Shown here piece after piece: positions 1 to 9,705 of a DNA stretch of 50,961 bases. The first letter of the stretch is position 1. The number at the start of each line of letters is the position of its first letter. The notes below the pieces were generated by a model. It worked only from the letters and a program-made list of their open reading frames with translations. It had not been told where the DNA came from and searched no databases. This stretch comes from Pedosphaera sp. (GTDB taxonomy: Bacteria > Verrucomicrobiota > Verrucomicrobiia > Limisphaerales > SIBE01), in assembly GCA_009695265.1 (NCBI GenBank), contig SIBE01000002.1, forward strand, positions 1 to 50,961. The letters run 5' to 3'. The translations under genes were made by a program, and so were the position numbers.

Positions 1-162
1 GGCGGCTGGGTTGTTTGACCGGTCGCTCTCTCTTTCCAAATGAATTGAGGCGCGAGAAAACCAACGCAGAAAACAAACAGAGCCGACCTCGAAAAAGACT
101 AGCTTAAAATTCGCGCCTCGTGGTCTTAACAATGGGGTCCACTTTTCACCCATCGTACGCAC

Positions 163-389
163 ATGACAATCAAGCAACTGAGTGAACACTTGATCATGCG
201 GCCGTTTCAGCCATTTGTAATCCGCACGGTGAGCGGTGCGCGTCATCCGGTGCAGCACCCTGATTATCTTTTGTTCCTCCTGTGGGAGATACTTTCCTCG
301 TCGTTCAGCCAGACGGGACAATGCATCACATTGGCATTTGCCACGTCGAAGCGGTGGAGACTCAGAGGAATGCAAACCGTTCGAAATAG
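163..389 (+). pseudogene. Frameshifted small hypothetical protein
   Basis: The first part reads in the frame of the 109-residue ORF (MTIKQLSEHLIMRPFQPFVIR, then HPVQHPDYLLF). After about base 270 the recognisable protein continues in another frame as VPPVGDTFLVVQPDGTMHHI, then CHVEAVETQRNANRSK and a TAG at 387-389. Together these look like one protein of about 75 residues from a common uncharacterised family in Verrucomicrobia, Planctomycetes and cyanobacteria that starts MTI(E/K)QLR.h...PFxPFxIR. I know no function for the family. The tail of the 109-residue ORF after about residue 36 is therefore out of frame and should not be read as protein. Either the gene is inactivated or there is an indel error near 265-275. 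Family recognition is from memory of the pattern, not a search. Confidence 0.7.
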
Positions 390-646
390 CTTCACATCCG
401 CCGCTGACCATCAGGCCTGCATCGTGATCTGCGAGACGCCAAAGGATCGCCGTAGATACACCAGTGTCTTGCCCGTCGAGTCTGAAATGTGAGTAGTCTG
501 TGCTATCCACAGAGTGACGCGCTCGATCCACCACCGGAACCATTCTCAATCTCTCCTGGTTCCCATCGCCCGGCTGAATCAACCCAGACGCGGTTGACAG
601 CTTGCTTGCGGTGGTGAGCGGCCTCTATCCTGCTGTGGATTTTGAA

Positions 647-3600
647 ATGAAAATTAGCACTCTTGGCTCCCTTTTCCTGCTCCTGGCCTTCCTCACTTCA
701 ACCGGATCTTTGAATGCGGACGTGGTGATCAGTGAATTCCTGGCGAGCAACACGAAGACCCTGGCAGACAGGGATGGGGACTATTCCGACTGGATCGAAC
801 TTCACAATACGGATGTCGCGCCGGTGAACGTGGGAGGCTGGTATTTGACGGACTCGGCGAATGACTTGCAGAAGTGGAGATTGCCTTCCGTGACGATTGG
901 ACCCAGTGGCTACGTGATCGTCTATGCGTCGGGCAAGGACAGGGCCGTTGCCGGTGGTGAGCTTCACACCAACTTCAGCCTGTCGAGCGGTGGAGAGTAT
1001 CTAGGTTTGATAAAGCCGGACGGGAAAACCGTCGTTTATGAATTCAACGCGGAGTATCCAGAGCAGCACAATGATGTCTCTTACGGAAGCGTGGGCAACA
1101 GCCAGCACTACTTTAGCAGCCCGACGCCAGGTTCCCCCAATGGTGTCGGCTTTATCGCTTATGCCGGGTCGCCGAAGTTCAGTCACGACCGTGGCTTCTA
1201 TGACGCGCCGTTCATCTTGAACATCACGAGTGAGACGCCAGGGGCGATGATTCGCTACAGCACCAATGGTATTGAACCCTCGGCAACGAACGGCGTGGTT
1301 TACACCGGACCAATCACGATTGACCGCACCACGGTGTTGCGCGCGTTGGTGTCGAAGGAGAACTATCAATCCTCCAAGGTCGCCACTCAGACTTACCTCT
1401 TTTTGGAGGACGTCATCCGCCAGTCGCCTGATGGCAAACCACAAGCGGGCTGGCCAACGAAATGGGGCAGTAACGTAGTCAATTACGGGATGGACCCTGA
1501 CGTGGTGGAAAACCCGCTTTATCGCGACACAATCAAAAACGACTTGAAGACAATCCCATCGTTCTGCGTGGTGATGGACCTTACGGATCTGTTCAACTCT
1601 TCAACAGGCAACTACGCGAACCCTGGGCAGGACGGTGCCGCCTGGGAACGTCCCTGCTCGCTGGAGCTTGTTTATCCAGATGGTAGAAAAGGGTTTCAAA
1701 TCAACGCGGGCACTCGCATCCGGGGCGGATTCAGCCGCTCACGCGACAATCCGAAACACGCACTGCGCTTCTTTTTCCGGGAGGAGTACGGCGACGCGAA
1801 ACTAAAGCATCCCTTGTTTGGAAAGAACGGCACAGACGCGTTTGATGCCATCGATCTGAGGACATTCCAGAATTACTCGTGGAGTTTCCAGGGCGATCCC
1901 CAGGGTGTTTTCATTCGCGATCAATTCTCTCGCGACACGCAATTAGCGATGGGCCAGCAGGGCGAGCGCGGCGATTATTATCACCTCTATATCAACGGAG
2001 TCTATTGGGGACTCTACAACACTTGTGAACGTCCGGAAGCATCCTACGGCGCGACTTACTTCGGAGGAAACAAGGAGGACTTCGACGTGATCAAGGTCGA
2101 AGCGGGTCCATACTCGATAAATGCAACCGACGGCAACATGTCCGCCTGGACGCAGCTTTACACTCTCAGCAAGCCAGGTTTGACCAACAACGATGCCTAC
2201 TTCCGAATACAGGGCAGAAATGCGGACGGCACGCTGAACCCAGCTTACACGAACCTCGTGGATGTGGTGAACCTGATCGATTACATGCTTGTGATCGTTT
2301 ATGGCGGAAATCTGGATGCTCCGATCTCGAACTTCCTCGGCAACTCAAGTCCCAACAACTGGTATGGGATGCGTAATCGCGTTGGCACGGATGGCTTTCG
2401 CTTCTTCGCCCACGACGCCGAACACACGCTCCTGGAGGTGAACCAAAACCGTATGGGCCCTTTTTCCTCCGGCGACAGTTCGGTGCTCAAGAGCAACCCT
2501 CAATGGATCTGGCAGAAAATGTGGGCAAATCAGGAGTTTCGCATTCTTGCCGCCGACCGCATCCATAAACACTTCTTCAACGCTGGCGCGCTCACTCCCC
2601 AGTCGGCGCGTGAACGGTTTTTGAAGCGGAAAAACGAGATCGATCGAGCGGTGGTGGGAGAATCCGCCCGCTGGGGGGATTCCAAACGTGCCACACCGTT
2701 GACTCGTGTTGACTGGTTGAAGTCGGTGAACAACATTCTCACCAATTATCTCCCAAAGCGAAGCGACATCGTCTTGAACCAACTCAAGTCAAAGGGCCTT
2801 TATCCCAGTGTCGTGGCACCGGCTTTTAATCAACACGGAGGAGGCATCGCCCCGGGCTTCAGTCTGACAATCTCCGCTCCGATCGGAGTCATTTATTTCA
2901 CCCGCGACGGCAGCGATCCGCGCCTGCTGGGTGGAGCGATAGCGCCGAGTGCGACGGTCTCTACGCAACCTCTCATCCTCAATGAAAGCACGTTTGTGAA
3001 GGCGCGCGTTCTGGCGGACAACGTCTGGAGCGCTTTGCTCGAAGGGGAATTCACGATCACCCGCAAGCTTCAAGATCTGTTACTCACGGAGATCATGTAC
3101 AATCCGCCCTTGGAAAACGGGCAAGATGGAGATCACTTCGAGTTCATTGAGTTGAAGAATGTGGGGAAATTGCCGCTGGATTTAAGCGGCGTGCATTTCA
3201 CGGAGGGAGTCGGTTTCACCTTTCCGCCCGGAACGCAGCTCGCGCCCGGAGAGTTCGCTGTGCTTGTGAGCAACCCGGCTGTGTTCGTCACCAAACATCC
3301 AGGAGTCCGGATCGCTGGCGCTTATCAAGGCCATCTCTCTAACGGCGGCGAAAAGTTGACGCTAGCCCAGACTTCCGGCGAAATCGTTTTTTCGGTGGAT
3401 TTCAAGGACAACGCGCCTTGGCCGGTGGCGGCTGACGGCACCGGGCTCTCGCTCGTCCCCGTGAACCCGAATGTGAGCCTCGACCCCAATGACGCTGCGA
3501 ACTGGCGCGCGAGTTCCAAGCCGGGAGGTTCCCCGGGCGCGGACGATGTGCCAGCATTGACAGGCCTTGCGGTCATTAACGAAATCTCGACCCACAGCGA

Positions 3601-6010
3601 CCCGATCGAGGTCGATCGGATCGAGTTGCATAATCCAACAGCGGCACCAGTGAACGTCGGCGGCTGGTTCCTGACGGATGATAGGAATCATCCAAAGAAA
3701 TTCCGCATTCCCGCAGGCACTGTTATTCCGCCCGATGGCTACAAGGTTTACTCGGAAGCGGATTTCAATCCTCAGCCTGGCATCGACTCCAGTTTCTCGC
3801 TCAGTTCATTCGGCGAAGAGGTGTATCTCTTTTCCGCAGATGCCACCGGTAACCTCACTGGGTTTAGCGATGGCTTCAACTTTGGAGGGTCGGAGAACGG
3901 GGTCAGTTTTGGGCGACACACCAACACAGTCGGTGAAATCCAGTATCCCGCGCAGATCATCAAGACTCTCGGAAGTGTCAACAGCGGTCCGCGTGTCGGA
4001 CCTGTGGTGATCAATGAGATCCAATACCATCCCTCGTCGAGTGGAGAAGAGTTCATCGAGTTAAAGAATATCTCCGGCGAAACGGTGAAATTCTACAACC
4101 CTCAACATCCCACCGACACCTGGCGACTCGATGGCGTGGGGTTCGAGTTCCCTCAAAACTTCGCGCTGACTCCAAATGGGTTTGTGCTGTTCGTCGCCAC
4201 CGATCCCCGGGCGTTCCGCAGTCATTACGGCGTCTCCAACACAGTGCCTATCTTTGGGCCTTACACGGGTTCATTGCAGGACAATGGGGAATGGCTTCGC
4301 CTTCTCCGGCCTGATAATCCAGATATTCTTTCGGATGGAACCGCGATGGTTCCGTTCATCACCGTCGATGAGGTTCGCTACAACAATGCTCTGCCATGGC
4401 CGCTGGATGCGGGGGGATTTGGAGCATCGATTGAGCGGATTAACTCGCAGGCTTACGGCAATGATCCCGCCAACTGGCGCGCGAGCTTTGGACCACCGTC
4501 ACCCGGACTCGAAAACATCGACAACCGCGCTCCTCGCGTGAATGCGGGCGCTGATCAAGCGTTGCAAGCCACCACATTTCCGACCACGGCAACGTTAAAT
4601 GCTACGGTCATCGATGACGGGCTTCCCAACCCGCCAGGAACGATTGCCTCCAAATGGACGCAAGTGAGTGGTCCCGGTCCGGTGCTGTTTGCCAATGCCG
4701 CTCAGACGGCGACGACAGCCAGTTTTCCGGGGGGCGGCGTTTACACCCTGCGCTTCGCTGCGGACGACGGGCAGTTCCAGGCTGGCGATGAGGTAACGGT
4801 GACCGTCGAACGGGCCTCATCCAAAGCAGCTTTCATCGCGACTGGATCCGTGTGGAAGTATTCGGACAAGGGCACTGATCTGAGTGACACGTGGCGCGAG
4901 TCGAAGTTCGATGATTCCGCGTGGGCTTCCGGCAAGGCGCAACTGGGATATGGTGACGGAGACGAGGCGACCACTGTCAGTTTCGGACCCAACGCGAACA
5001 ATAAATATACGACCACTTACTTCCGACGGGTGTTCTCCGTCGTGAATGCGACCAGTGTCGCCAGCATGAATTTGCGAATTCTGCGCGACGACGGTGCCGT
5101 GGTTTACCTGAATGGAAAGGAGATCTTTCGCAGCAACATGCCCGAAGGCGATATCGCCTTTGCCACGTTTGCCAGCGCTGTCGTCAGTAATGACGATGAA
5201 ACGGTCAATTTCTTCGAAAGTGGTGTTGATGTCGGCGCGTTGGTCAGCGGCGTCAATGTGCTGGCGGTTGAAGTTCACCAGGTGAACCTCACGAGCACCG
5301 ACATCAGCTTTGACCTTGATCTCACTGCGCTTCTCCAGCCCTCGAATCAGACACCTGTCGTAAGTGCGGGAACCGTTGGCGCTGGTTCCGCCAATTCACC
5401 CATCGCCCTCAATGGCAGCGCAACGGACGATGGGTTGCCCATTCCACCTGGTCAACTGACCACCACTTGGTCAAAAGTAGGCGGTCCCGGCACGGTTGTT
5501 TTCGTCAACGCGAACGCTGCAAAGACGACGGCGGTGTTTTCCGATGCGGGAACGTACGTGCTCCGGCTCACATCTGGCGACGGAATGCTTTCTGCCCGGC
5601 ATGAGGTGACAATCACGGTGACCAGCGACGCTTTCGCTGCGTGGAAGGCGCTCTACTTCACCGCTGCCGAACTGGCCGATCCAAATTTTAGTAGTTCCGA
5701 TGCTGACCCCGACCGAGATGGACACAGCAATGCGCAGGAATTCATCGCGGGAACGCATCCGCAAGAGTCGTCCAGCGTCCTCAGAGCGACTTCAGTCGAA
5801 AGAACGGTTGCTGGAGTAAAGATTCGCTTTGGCGCTGTGACAGGCAAGACTTACACCGTTCAGGCGTACGAAACAGTGGGCTCAGGTGCCTGGATCAAGG
5901 TGAGGGATTTAGCGGCGTCCAACATCACCGGGCCGGCTGAAGTCATCGACAGTTCCGATGCCGCCGGTGCGATCCGTTTCTATCGCATCGTAACGCCGCA
6001 ACAACCATAG
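647..6010 (+). CDS. Secreted LTD/CotH/chitobiase-C/PKD multidomain protein
   Basis: The ORF opens at a TTG at 602, but ATG 647 gives a clean signal peptide (MKISTLGSLFLLLAFLTSTG) and is preferred (1787 residues). Approximate domain order: lamin-tail domain (25-138), chitobiase/hexosaminidase C-terminal-like domain (175-250), CotH-kinase-like domain (300-710), a second chitobiase-C-like domain (723-805), three more lamin-tail domains (810-965, 970-1085, 1120-1290, each starting like INEI or LTEIMYNP), a PKD-like domain (1295-1388), a galactose-binding-like jelly roll (1395-1560), a second PKD-like domain (1568-1658) and a calcium-loop segment DADPDRDGHSNAQEF near 1685. CotH homologues phosphorylate spore-coat proteins in Bacillus. 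In these giant secreted proteins the substrate is unknown, so surface or extracellular attachment is inference. The gene stands alone, with no obvious Shine-Dalgarno sequence or terminator. Confidence 0.9.
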   Translation: MKISTLGSLFLLLAFLTSTGSLNADVVISEFLASNTKTLADRDGDYSDWIELHNTDVAPVNVGGWYLTDSANDLQKWRLPSVTIGPSGYVIVYASGKDRAVAGGELHTNFSLSSGGEYLGLIKPDGKTVVYEFNAEYPEQHNDVSYGSVGNSQHYFSSPTPGSPNGVGFIAYAGSPKFSHDRGFYDAPFILNITSETPGAMIRYSTNGIEPSATNGVVYTGPITIDRTTVLRALVSKENYQSSKVATQTYLFLEDVIRQSPDGKPQAGWPTKWGSNVVNYGMDPDVVENPLYRDTIKNDLKTIPSFCVVMDLTDLFNSSTGNYANPGQDGAAWERPCSLELVYPDGRKGFQINAGTRIRGGFSRSRDNPKHALRFFFREEYGDAKLKHPLFGKNGTDAFDAIDLRTFQNYSWSFQGDPQGVFIRDQFSRDTQLAMGQQGERGDYYHLYINGVYWGLYNTCERPEASYGATYFGGNKEDFDVIKVEAGPYSINATDGNMSAWTQLYTLSKPGLTNNDAYFRIQGRNADGTLNPAYTNLVDVVNLIDYMLVIVYGGNLDAPISNFLGNSSPNNWYGMRNRVGTDGFRFFAHDAEHTLLEVNQNRMGPFSSGDSSVLKSNPQWIWQKMWANQEFRILAADRIHKHFFNAGALTPQSARERFLKRKNEIDRAVVGESARWGDSKRATPLTRVDWLKSVNNILTNYLPKRSDIVLNQLKSKGLYPSVVAPAFNQHGGGIAPGFSLTISAPIGVIYFTRDGSDPRLLGGAIAPSATVSTQPLILNESTFVKARVLADNVWSALLEGEFTITRKLQDLLLTEIMYNPPLENGQDGDHFEFIELKNVGKLPLDLSGVHFTEGVGFTFPPGTQLAPGEFAVLVSNPAVFVTKHPGVRIAGAYQGHLSNGGEKLTLAQTSGEIVFSVDFKDNAPWPVAADGTGLSLVPVNPNVSLDPNDAANWRASSKPGGSPGADDVPALTGLAVINEISTHSDPIEVDRIELHNPTAAPVNVGGWFLTDDRNHPKKFRIPAGTVIPPDGYKVYSEADFNPQPGIDSSFSLSSFGEEVYLFSADATGNLTGFSDGFNFGGSENGVSFGRHTNTVGEIQYPAQIIKTLGSVNSGPRVGPVVINEIQYHPSSSGEEFIELKNISGETVKFYNPQHPTDTWRLDGVGFEFPQNFALTPNGFVLFVATDPRAFRSHYGVSNTVPIFGPYTGSLQDNGEWLRLLRPDNPDILSDGTAMVPFITVDEVRYNNALPWPLDAGGFGASIERINSQAYGNDPANWRASFGPPSPGLENIDNRAPRVNAGADQALQATTFPTTATLNATVIDDGLPNPPGTIASKWTQVSGPGPVLFANAAQTATTASFPGGGVYTLRFAADDGQFQAGDEVTVTVERASSKAAFIATGSVWKYSDKGTDLSDTWRESKFDDSAWASGKAQLGYGDGDEATTVSFGPNANNKYTTTYFRRVFSVVNATSVASMNLRILRDDGAVVYLNGKEIFRSNMPEGDIAFATFASAVVSNDDETVNFFESGVDVGALVSGVNVLAVEVHQVNLTSTDISFDLDLTALLQPSNQTPVVSAGTVGAGSANSPIALNGSATDDGLPIPPGQLTTTWSKVGGPGTVVFVNANAAKTTAVFSDAGTYVLRLTSGDGMLSARHEVTITVTSDAFAAWKALYFTAAELADPNFSSSDADPDRDGHSNAQEFIAGTHPQESSSVLRATSVERTVAGVKIRFGAVTGKTYTVQAYETVGSGAWIKVRDLAASNITGPAEVIDSSDAAGAIRFYRIVTPQQP

Positions 6011-6243
6011 GTGGGCGCGACATCATTTGCGAAAGCGTGGCTAATATGATGAAAACATCAGGCATCTCTTGACTATGATGAGATACTCACATGAAGACGC
6101 TGTAGCTGGAGTTCCATGTGCAGATCTTTGAATTCGATTCATCACTCCAATGTACGAATTGTCCAGAACTTCGACGAAAACGGGTGCTGAAGAAATTTGC
6201 TGAATTTTCGCCCACCCTTCGCTAACGTCTGAACCCAAGCCCC

Positions 6244-8055
6244 ATGAACACCAAACTACTTGCCATCTCCATTGCCACCGTCTTGTTTGGCGGCGTGCTC
6301 TGCGAAGCTCAAGACCGCTCCCAGGCCCGTTCGATGACCGTCACGCGCTACGGCATCGTCGCGACCGAACAACCTCTCGCCTCGCAAGCTGGCGCTCAGA
6401 TTCTCGCTCAAGGCGGAAATGCGATCGATGCGGCCGTGGCAGCGAACGCCGTATTGGGACTCACCGCGCCAATGATGTGCGGCATTGGCGGCGATCTCTT
6501 TGCCATAGTTTATGACGCAAAGAGCCAACATCTGTTCGGCCTCAACGCCAGCGGATGGGCACCAGCCGGTCTCACGCCCGAGTTTCTCAAAGCTCAAGGC
6601 TTCACCACCATGCCTCAAAAAGGCATTCACGCAGTAACCGTTTCGGGCTGCGTCGAGGGCTGGCAGAAATTATTGGATCGCTTCGGGCGGAAGAAATTCT
6701 CCGAAGTGCTCGCGCCGGCCATCCGGATTGCTGATGAAGGCTTTCCCGTCACGGAGATGATCTCAGAGTTCTGGTCGGGCGCGAAAACGGCGTTTCGAGA
6801 TGATCCATCAGGAACGCGAACCTATGTGCCGGACGGACGGACTCCGAAGCTCGGCGAAATTTTCCGCAACCCCGACCTCGCCTGGTCGTACCGCCAGATT
6901 GCGATGCGCGGTCGTAAAGCATTTTACGAAGGAACCATCGCAAAACGGATTCTCGAATGTTCGGCAACACACAGCGGAACGTTTCACCCAGATGATCTTC
7001 GCCAATTTACCGCTGAATGGGTCATCCCAATTTCCACGACTTATCATGGATGGACGGTTTACGAAATTCCCCCGAACGGCCAAGGCATCGCAGCGTTGAT
7101 GATGTTGAACTTGATGGAGAACTATCCGATGGGCGAGTACGGAGCAGCCTCCACCACCGCTCTCCATGTCGAAATCGAAGCGAAGAAGCTCGCTTATGCC
7201 GACATGCTTCGTTACGTCGCCGACCAGCGATTCGCGAAGACGCCGGTCGCCGGCATGCTATCGAAAAGCTACGCCAGAGAGCGCTCGAAATTGATCGATC
7301 CTGATCGAGCTAATTGCCATGTGGAAGCGGGCAAACCCTTTGAAACGGGCACGGACACGACTTATCTCTGTGCCGTGGACAAAGAAGGCAACATGATTTC
7401 AATCATTCAGAGCAACTATACTGAGCGCGGTCACAAACTGCGCTTTTGGCACCGTGACACTTGAGTTGTCAAGTAGCTCACAATCAATGGGAAGCGACCA
7501 TTTTCGCTCGATTTCAAAAAGCGCAATCTATGGCCGCGCAGAGTATACAACGGGTTTGGTGCCGGGCTGGTGCCGGAAGGCACCGGGTTTTCGCTTCAAA
7601 ACCGTGGAGGGCTCTTCTCCCTGAATCCTACTCATCCGAACATCCTCATCGCACGCAAGCGCCCATTGCACACGATTATTCCTGGATTTATGACGAAGGG
7701 TGATGTGAAGATTGCGTTCGGAATCATGGGCGGCTTCAACCAAGCCCTCGCCCACGCACAATTTGCGTCGAACATTGCCGACCATCGGATGAACATCCAG
7801 GCAGCGCTCGAAGCCCCCAGGTTTACTAAAACAACATTCGACGGCTGTGACGTGTTGATTGAATCCCGTGTGTCGGACGCAACTCGGGCCGCGCTCACCA
7901 CCAAAGGCCATCAACTGTCCGTCAAGGGTCCGTTCTCGCCGACGATGGGGAGTGGGCAGGCGGTTCTCAGAGATTTTTCCTCGGGCGTAAACTTCGGCGC
8001 AACCGATCCTAGGAATGATGGGCTCGCGATTCCGGAACCTACTCGCCTCAAGTGA
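6244..8055 (+). pseudogene. ggt: Gamma-glutamyltransferase, interrupted by a MITE-like insertion
   Basis: Residues 1-25 are a signal peptide, so the ancestral product was a periplasmic Ntn-hydrolase splitting gamma-glutamyl bonds of glutathione. The large-subunit signature (GGNAIDAAVAANAVLGL, GIGGDLFA) and the autocatalytic site (GTDTTYLCAVD, nucleophile Thr about 372) are present. After IIQSNY the reading runs into 43 foreign codons with TGA at 7462 and TAG at 7474, then resumes in the same frame as NGFGAGLVPEGTGFSLQNRGG and ends at 8055. The ORF track shows this as two pieces, 6244-7464 and 7570-8055. Removing 129 bases restores an uninterrupted family-like sequence. Because the small subunit is cut just after the nucleophile, activity is unlikely unless the stops are read through. 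The rest is not visibly decayed, so the insertion looks recent. Confidence 0.9.
7419..7545. mobile_element. MITE-like element, TA-flanked, inside ggt
   Basis: A 127-bp segment whose ends are imperfect inverted repeats. The left end starts TACTGAGCGCGGTCAC and the complement of the right end starts TACTCTGCGCGGCCAT; 23 of the first 29 positions match. TA lies directly outside each end (7417-7418 and 7546-7547), as expected for a TA target duplication by Tc1/mariner/IS630-type transposases. It has no ORF of its own, so it would need a transposase in trans. Excision with one TA rebuilds the ggt codons for S-N-Y-N-G-F-G. Assignment to the IS630/mariner group is inference from the TA flanks. Confidence 0.75.
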
Positions 8056-8064
8056 GAAAAAGCC

Positions 8065-8577
8065 TCAGAAACCAAGTTTCTGTAACTCGTTCTGAAGTTC
8101 GACTTGAAAGTCCTCAACATCCGCAGGCAGCGGGCGGTAGCCCGTCTGTTTTGGCGAAAGCCCCAACCGTCCCATTTGATCGAGATACCAGGCCGCTATC
8201 TGGCCGTCGCTGAAAGTGACGCTGCCGCTGACTAGCGTGCCGGGAGCTGTCACAGCATCGACCTTCAAACTGACCTTGCTCCCTATCGGAAGCGTTTCCT
8301 CTCCCGGCGCAGGAGGTGACTCAGACAGTGGCTGCGGTGGTGATTTCGACTCCGCACCCGATGCGGATGAACTCGTCGTACTAACGATCTGTTTGTCCGC
8401 TTGTGGTGCGGGCTGGTCCTTGGGCACGAGTTGGAGATCATCCAACAAAAATCGGACCTCCATGTAGGTCATCCGGACGCCAAGTTCCGAGTCCAGGCGT
8501 TTCTGGATGTCTGAAAGTTTCAATCCTTCCGCAATCCACTCCTCTACCTTCTTTTTCTGTGCTTCATTCAAATTCAT
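8065..8577 (-). CDS. Hypothetical protein, helical N-terminus, Pro/Ser linker
   Basis: I do not recognise this 170-residue protein. Residues 1-50 (MNLNEAQKKKVEEWIAEGLK, then LSDIQKRLDSELGVRMTYMEVRFLLDDL) look like a compact helical, helix-turn-helix-like unit. A Ser/Pro-rich linker spans about 60-92, and a C-terminal beta-rich part (SKVSLKVDAVTAPGTLVSGSVTFSDGQIAAWYLDQMGRLGL) ends with acidic helices. No signal peptide or membrane segment is seen. It is transcribed in the same direction as the ribosomal block but lies beyond the rplW terminator, so it probably has its own promoter. Its stop is 9 bases from the convergent ggt stop. Composition and length support a real gene; any link to nucleic-acid binding is a guess. 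Confidence 0.7.
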   Translation of the reverse strand: MNLNEAQKKKVEEWIAEGLKLSDIQKRLDSELGVRMTYMEVRFLLDDLQLVPKDQPAPQADKQIVSTTSSSASGAESKSPPQPLSESPPAPGEETLPIGSKVSLKVDAVTAPGTLVSGSVTFSDGQIAAWYLDQMGRLGLSPKQTGYRPLPADVEDFQVELQNELQKLGF

Positions 8578-8731
8578 AATTCAGTGCTCAAGTATTCGGC
8601 TCCATCGCGGGGTCGGGTTCAACAGAAATCTTTCCTGAATCAGATTATGCCATGCGCCATCAACATGGGCAGGCTCTCCTCCGATTGTGAAATTCAATCT
8701 TGGACAGCAATATGCATCCTGCGCAGGTAAC

Positions 8732-8756
8732 AAAAAAGCGCCGCTCAAGGCGGCGC
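8732..8756 (-). terminator. Intrinsic terminator after rplW
   Basis: On the minus strand a perfect 7-bp GC-only stem (GCGCCGC / GCGGCGC) with a 5-base loop is followed directly by six T. It starts 25 bases after the rplW stop and ends the long ribosomal transcript, separating it from the hypothetical gene downstream. Confidence 0.9.
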
Positions 8757-8781
8757 TCAAGGCGGTTAAGAATCTTGTCAA

Positions 8782-9063
8782 TCAAGCCATCTGTATCTTG
8801 TCGCCCTGCTTGAGAGTAACAATGGCTTTCTTCCAATTCGGATCAGCACCAGCCTGGGCTGTTCGTTGGCGGCGGTCTTTGCCTCGCACGTTGAGCGTGT
8901 TGATGCTGATAACTTTGACTTTGAAAAGCTCCTGCACGGCTTGGCGAATTTGGATTTTGTTGGCGCGCGGATCAGCCACAACCGTGTATTGGTTGAATTT
9001 TTCAGATTGCCTTGCGCCCTTCTCGGTCACACGCACCGTTTTGATCACTTCAAATGAGTTCAT
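8782..9063 (-). CDS. rplW: 50S ribosomal protein L23
   Basis: A 93-residue protein of normal L23 length (about 95-100). It carries the family pattern VTEKGARQSEKFNQYTVVADPRANKIQIRQ and VISINTLNVRGK in the middle, where the extended loop inserts into domain III of 23S rRNA. L23 lies at the polypeptide exit tunnel and docks trigger factor and SRP. It is the last gene of the transcript: the stop is followed by a strong terminator rather than by rplB, which is the usual next gene in the S10 operon. It starts 3 bases after the rplD stop, so translation is probably coupled. Confidence 0.97.
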   Translation of the reverse strand: MNSFEVIKTVRVTEKGARQSEKFNQYTVVADPRANKIQIRQAVQELFKVKVISINTLNVRGKDRRQRTAQAGADPNWKKAIVTLKQGDKIQMA

Positions 9064-9066
9064 CGC

Positions 9067-9693
9067 TTAGTCCTGCTTCAAACGTTCCTCTACTTTTTCA
9101 AAGGCACTGCGTGTAAATATTAGCTTGTTGACACGGAGCACCTGGTAAGTGTTCAAAGTGTCGCTCGTGGTCAGTTCTACATCTGTCAGATTCCGCGTAG
9201 CCAGAAGAAGATTCTGGTCAACGGCTGGAACCACGATAATCGAAGTGCCCTCAACCTGAAGCGCAGCGAGCACGCCTACTACCTCCTTGGTCTTCGGAGC
9301 TGTCAGTTTCAAATCGTCCACTATCATAAGGTCGCCGGCCTTGATGCGTTCGGAGAGAGCTTTCCTCAAAGCCAATTGCTTCGTGCTCCTGCTCACCTTC
9401 TTACGGAAGTCACGTGGTTTTGGACCGAAAACCACACCGCCACCAACCCAGATTGGACTCGCGAATGAACCTGCGCGCGCGCGACCAGTGCCCTTTTGCT
9501 TCCATGGCTTCTTGCCGGAACCGGCAACTTCTCCCATGGTCTTGGTGCAGGCAGTTCCGCTACGTTGTGCCGCACGATGCGCCGTCACAACGTCGTGTAC
9601 GGCTTGAGTACCGCGGCCGTCTTCGATTGTGGCGAACGTCACGTCCAACTCACCCTGATCATTTCCCTTGCTGTCTTTGATTGTAAGCTTCAT
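9067..9693 (-). CDS. rplD: 50S ribosomal protein L4
   Basis: A 208-residue L4. The long loop that reaches the exit tunnel is clear (GSGKKPWKQKGTGRARAGSF), followed by GGGVVFGPKPRDF and KVSRSTKQLALRKALS. L4 is an early-assembly 23S rRNA-binding protein that lines the tunnel constriction; in enterobacteria it also represses the S10 operon, but no such leader was identified here. The C-terminal part (TSDTLNTYQVLRVNKLIFTR) matches the usual end. It sits 12 bases after rplC and 3 bases before rplW. Confidence 0.97.
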   Translation of the reverse strand: MKLTIKDSKGNDQGELDVTFATIEDGRGTQAVHDVVTAHRAAQRSGTACTKTMGEVAGSGKKPWKQKGTGRARAGSFASPIWVGGGVVFGPKPRDFRKKVSRSTKQLALRKALSERIKAGDLMIVDDLKLTAPKTKEVVGVLAALQVEGTSIIVVPAVDQNLLLATRNLTDVELTTSDTLNTYQVLRVNKLIFTRSAFEKVEERLKQD

Positions 9694-9705
9694 GTGCCTC
9701 CAGGA

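Noticed and set aside
594-631. TTGACA before the large LTD/CotH gene as a promoter
   Set aside because: The only TAT-like -10 (TATCCT at 626) is 26 bases away, too far for a sigma-70 promoter.
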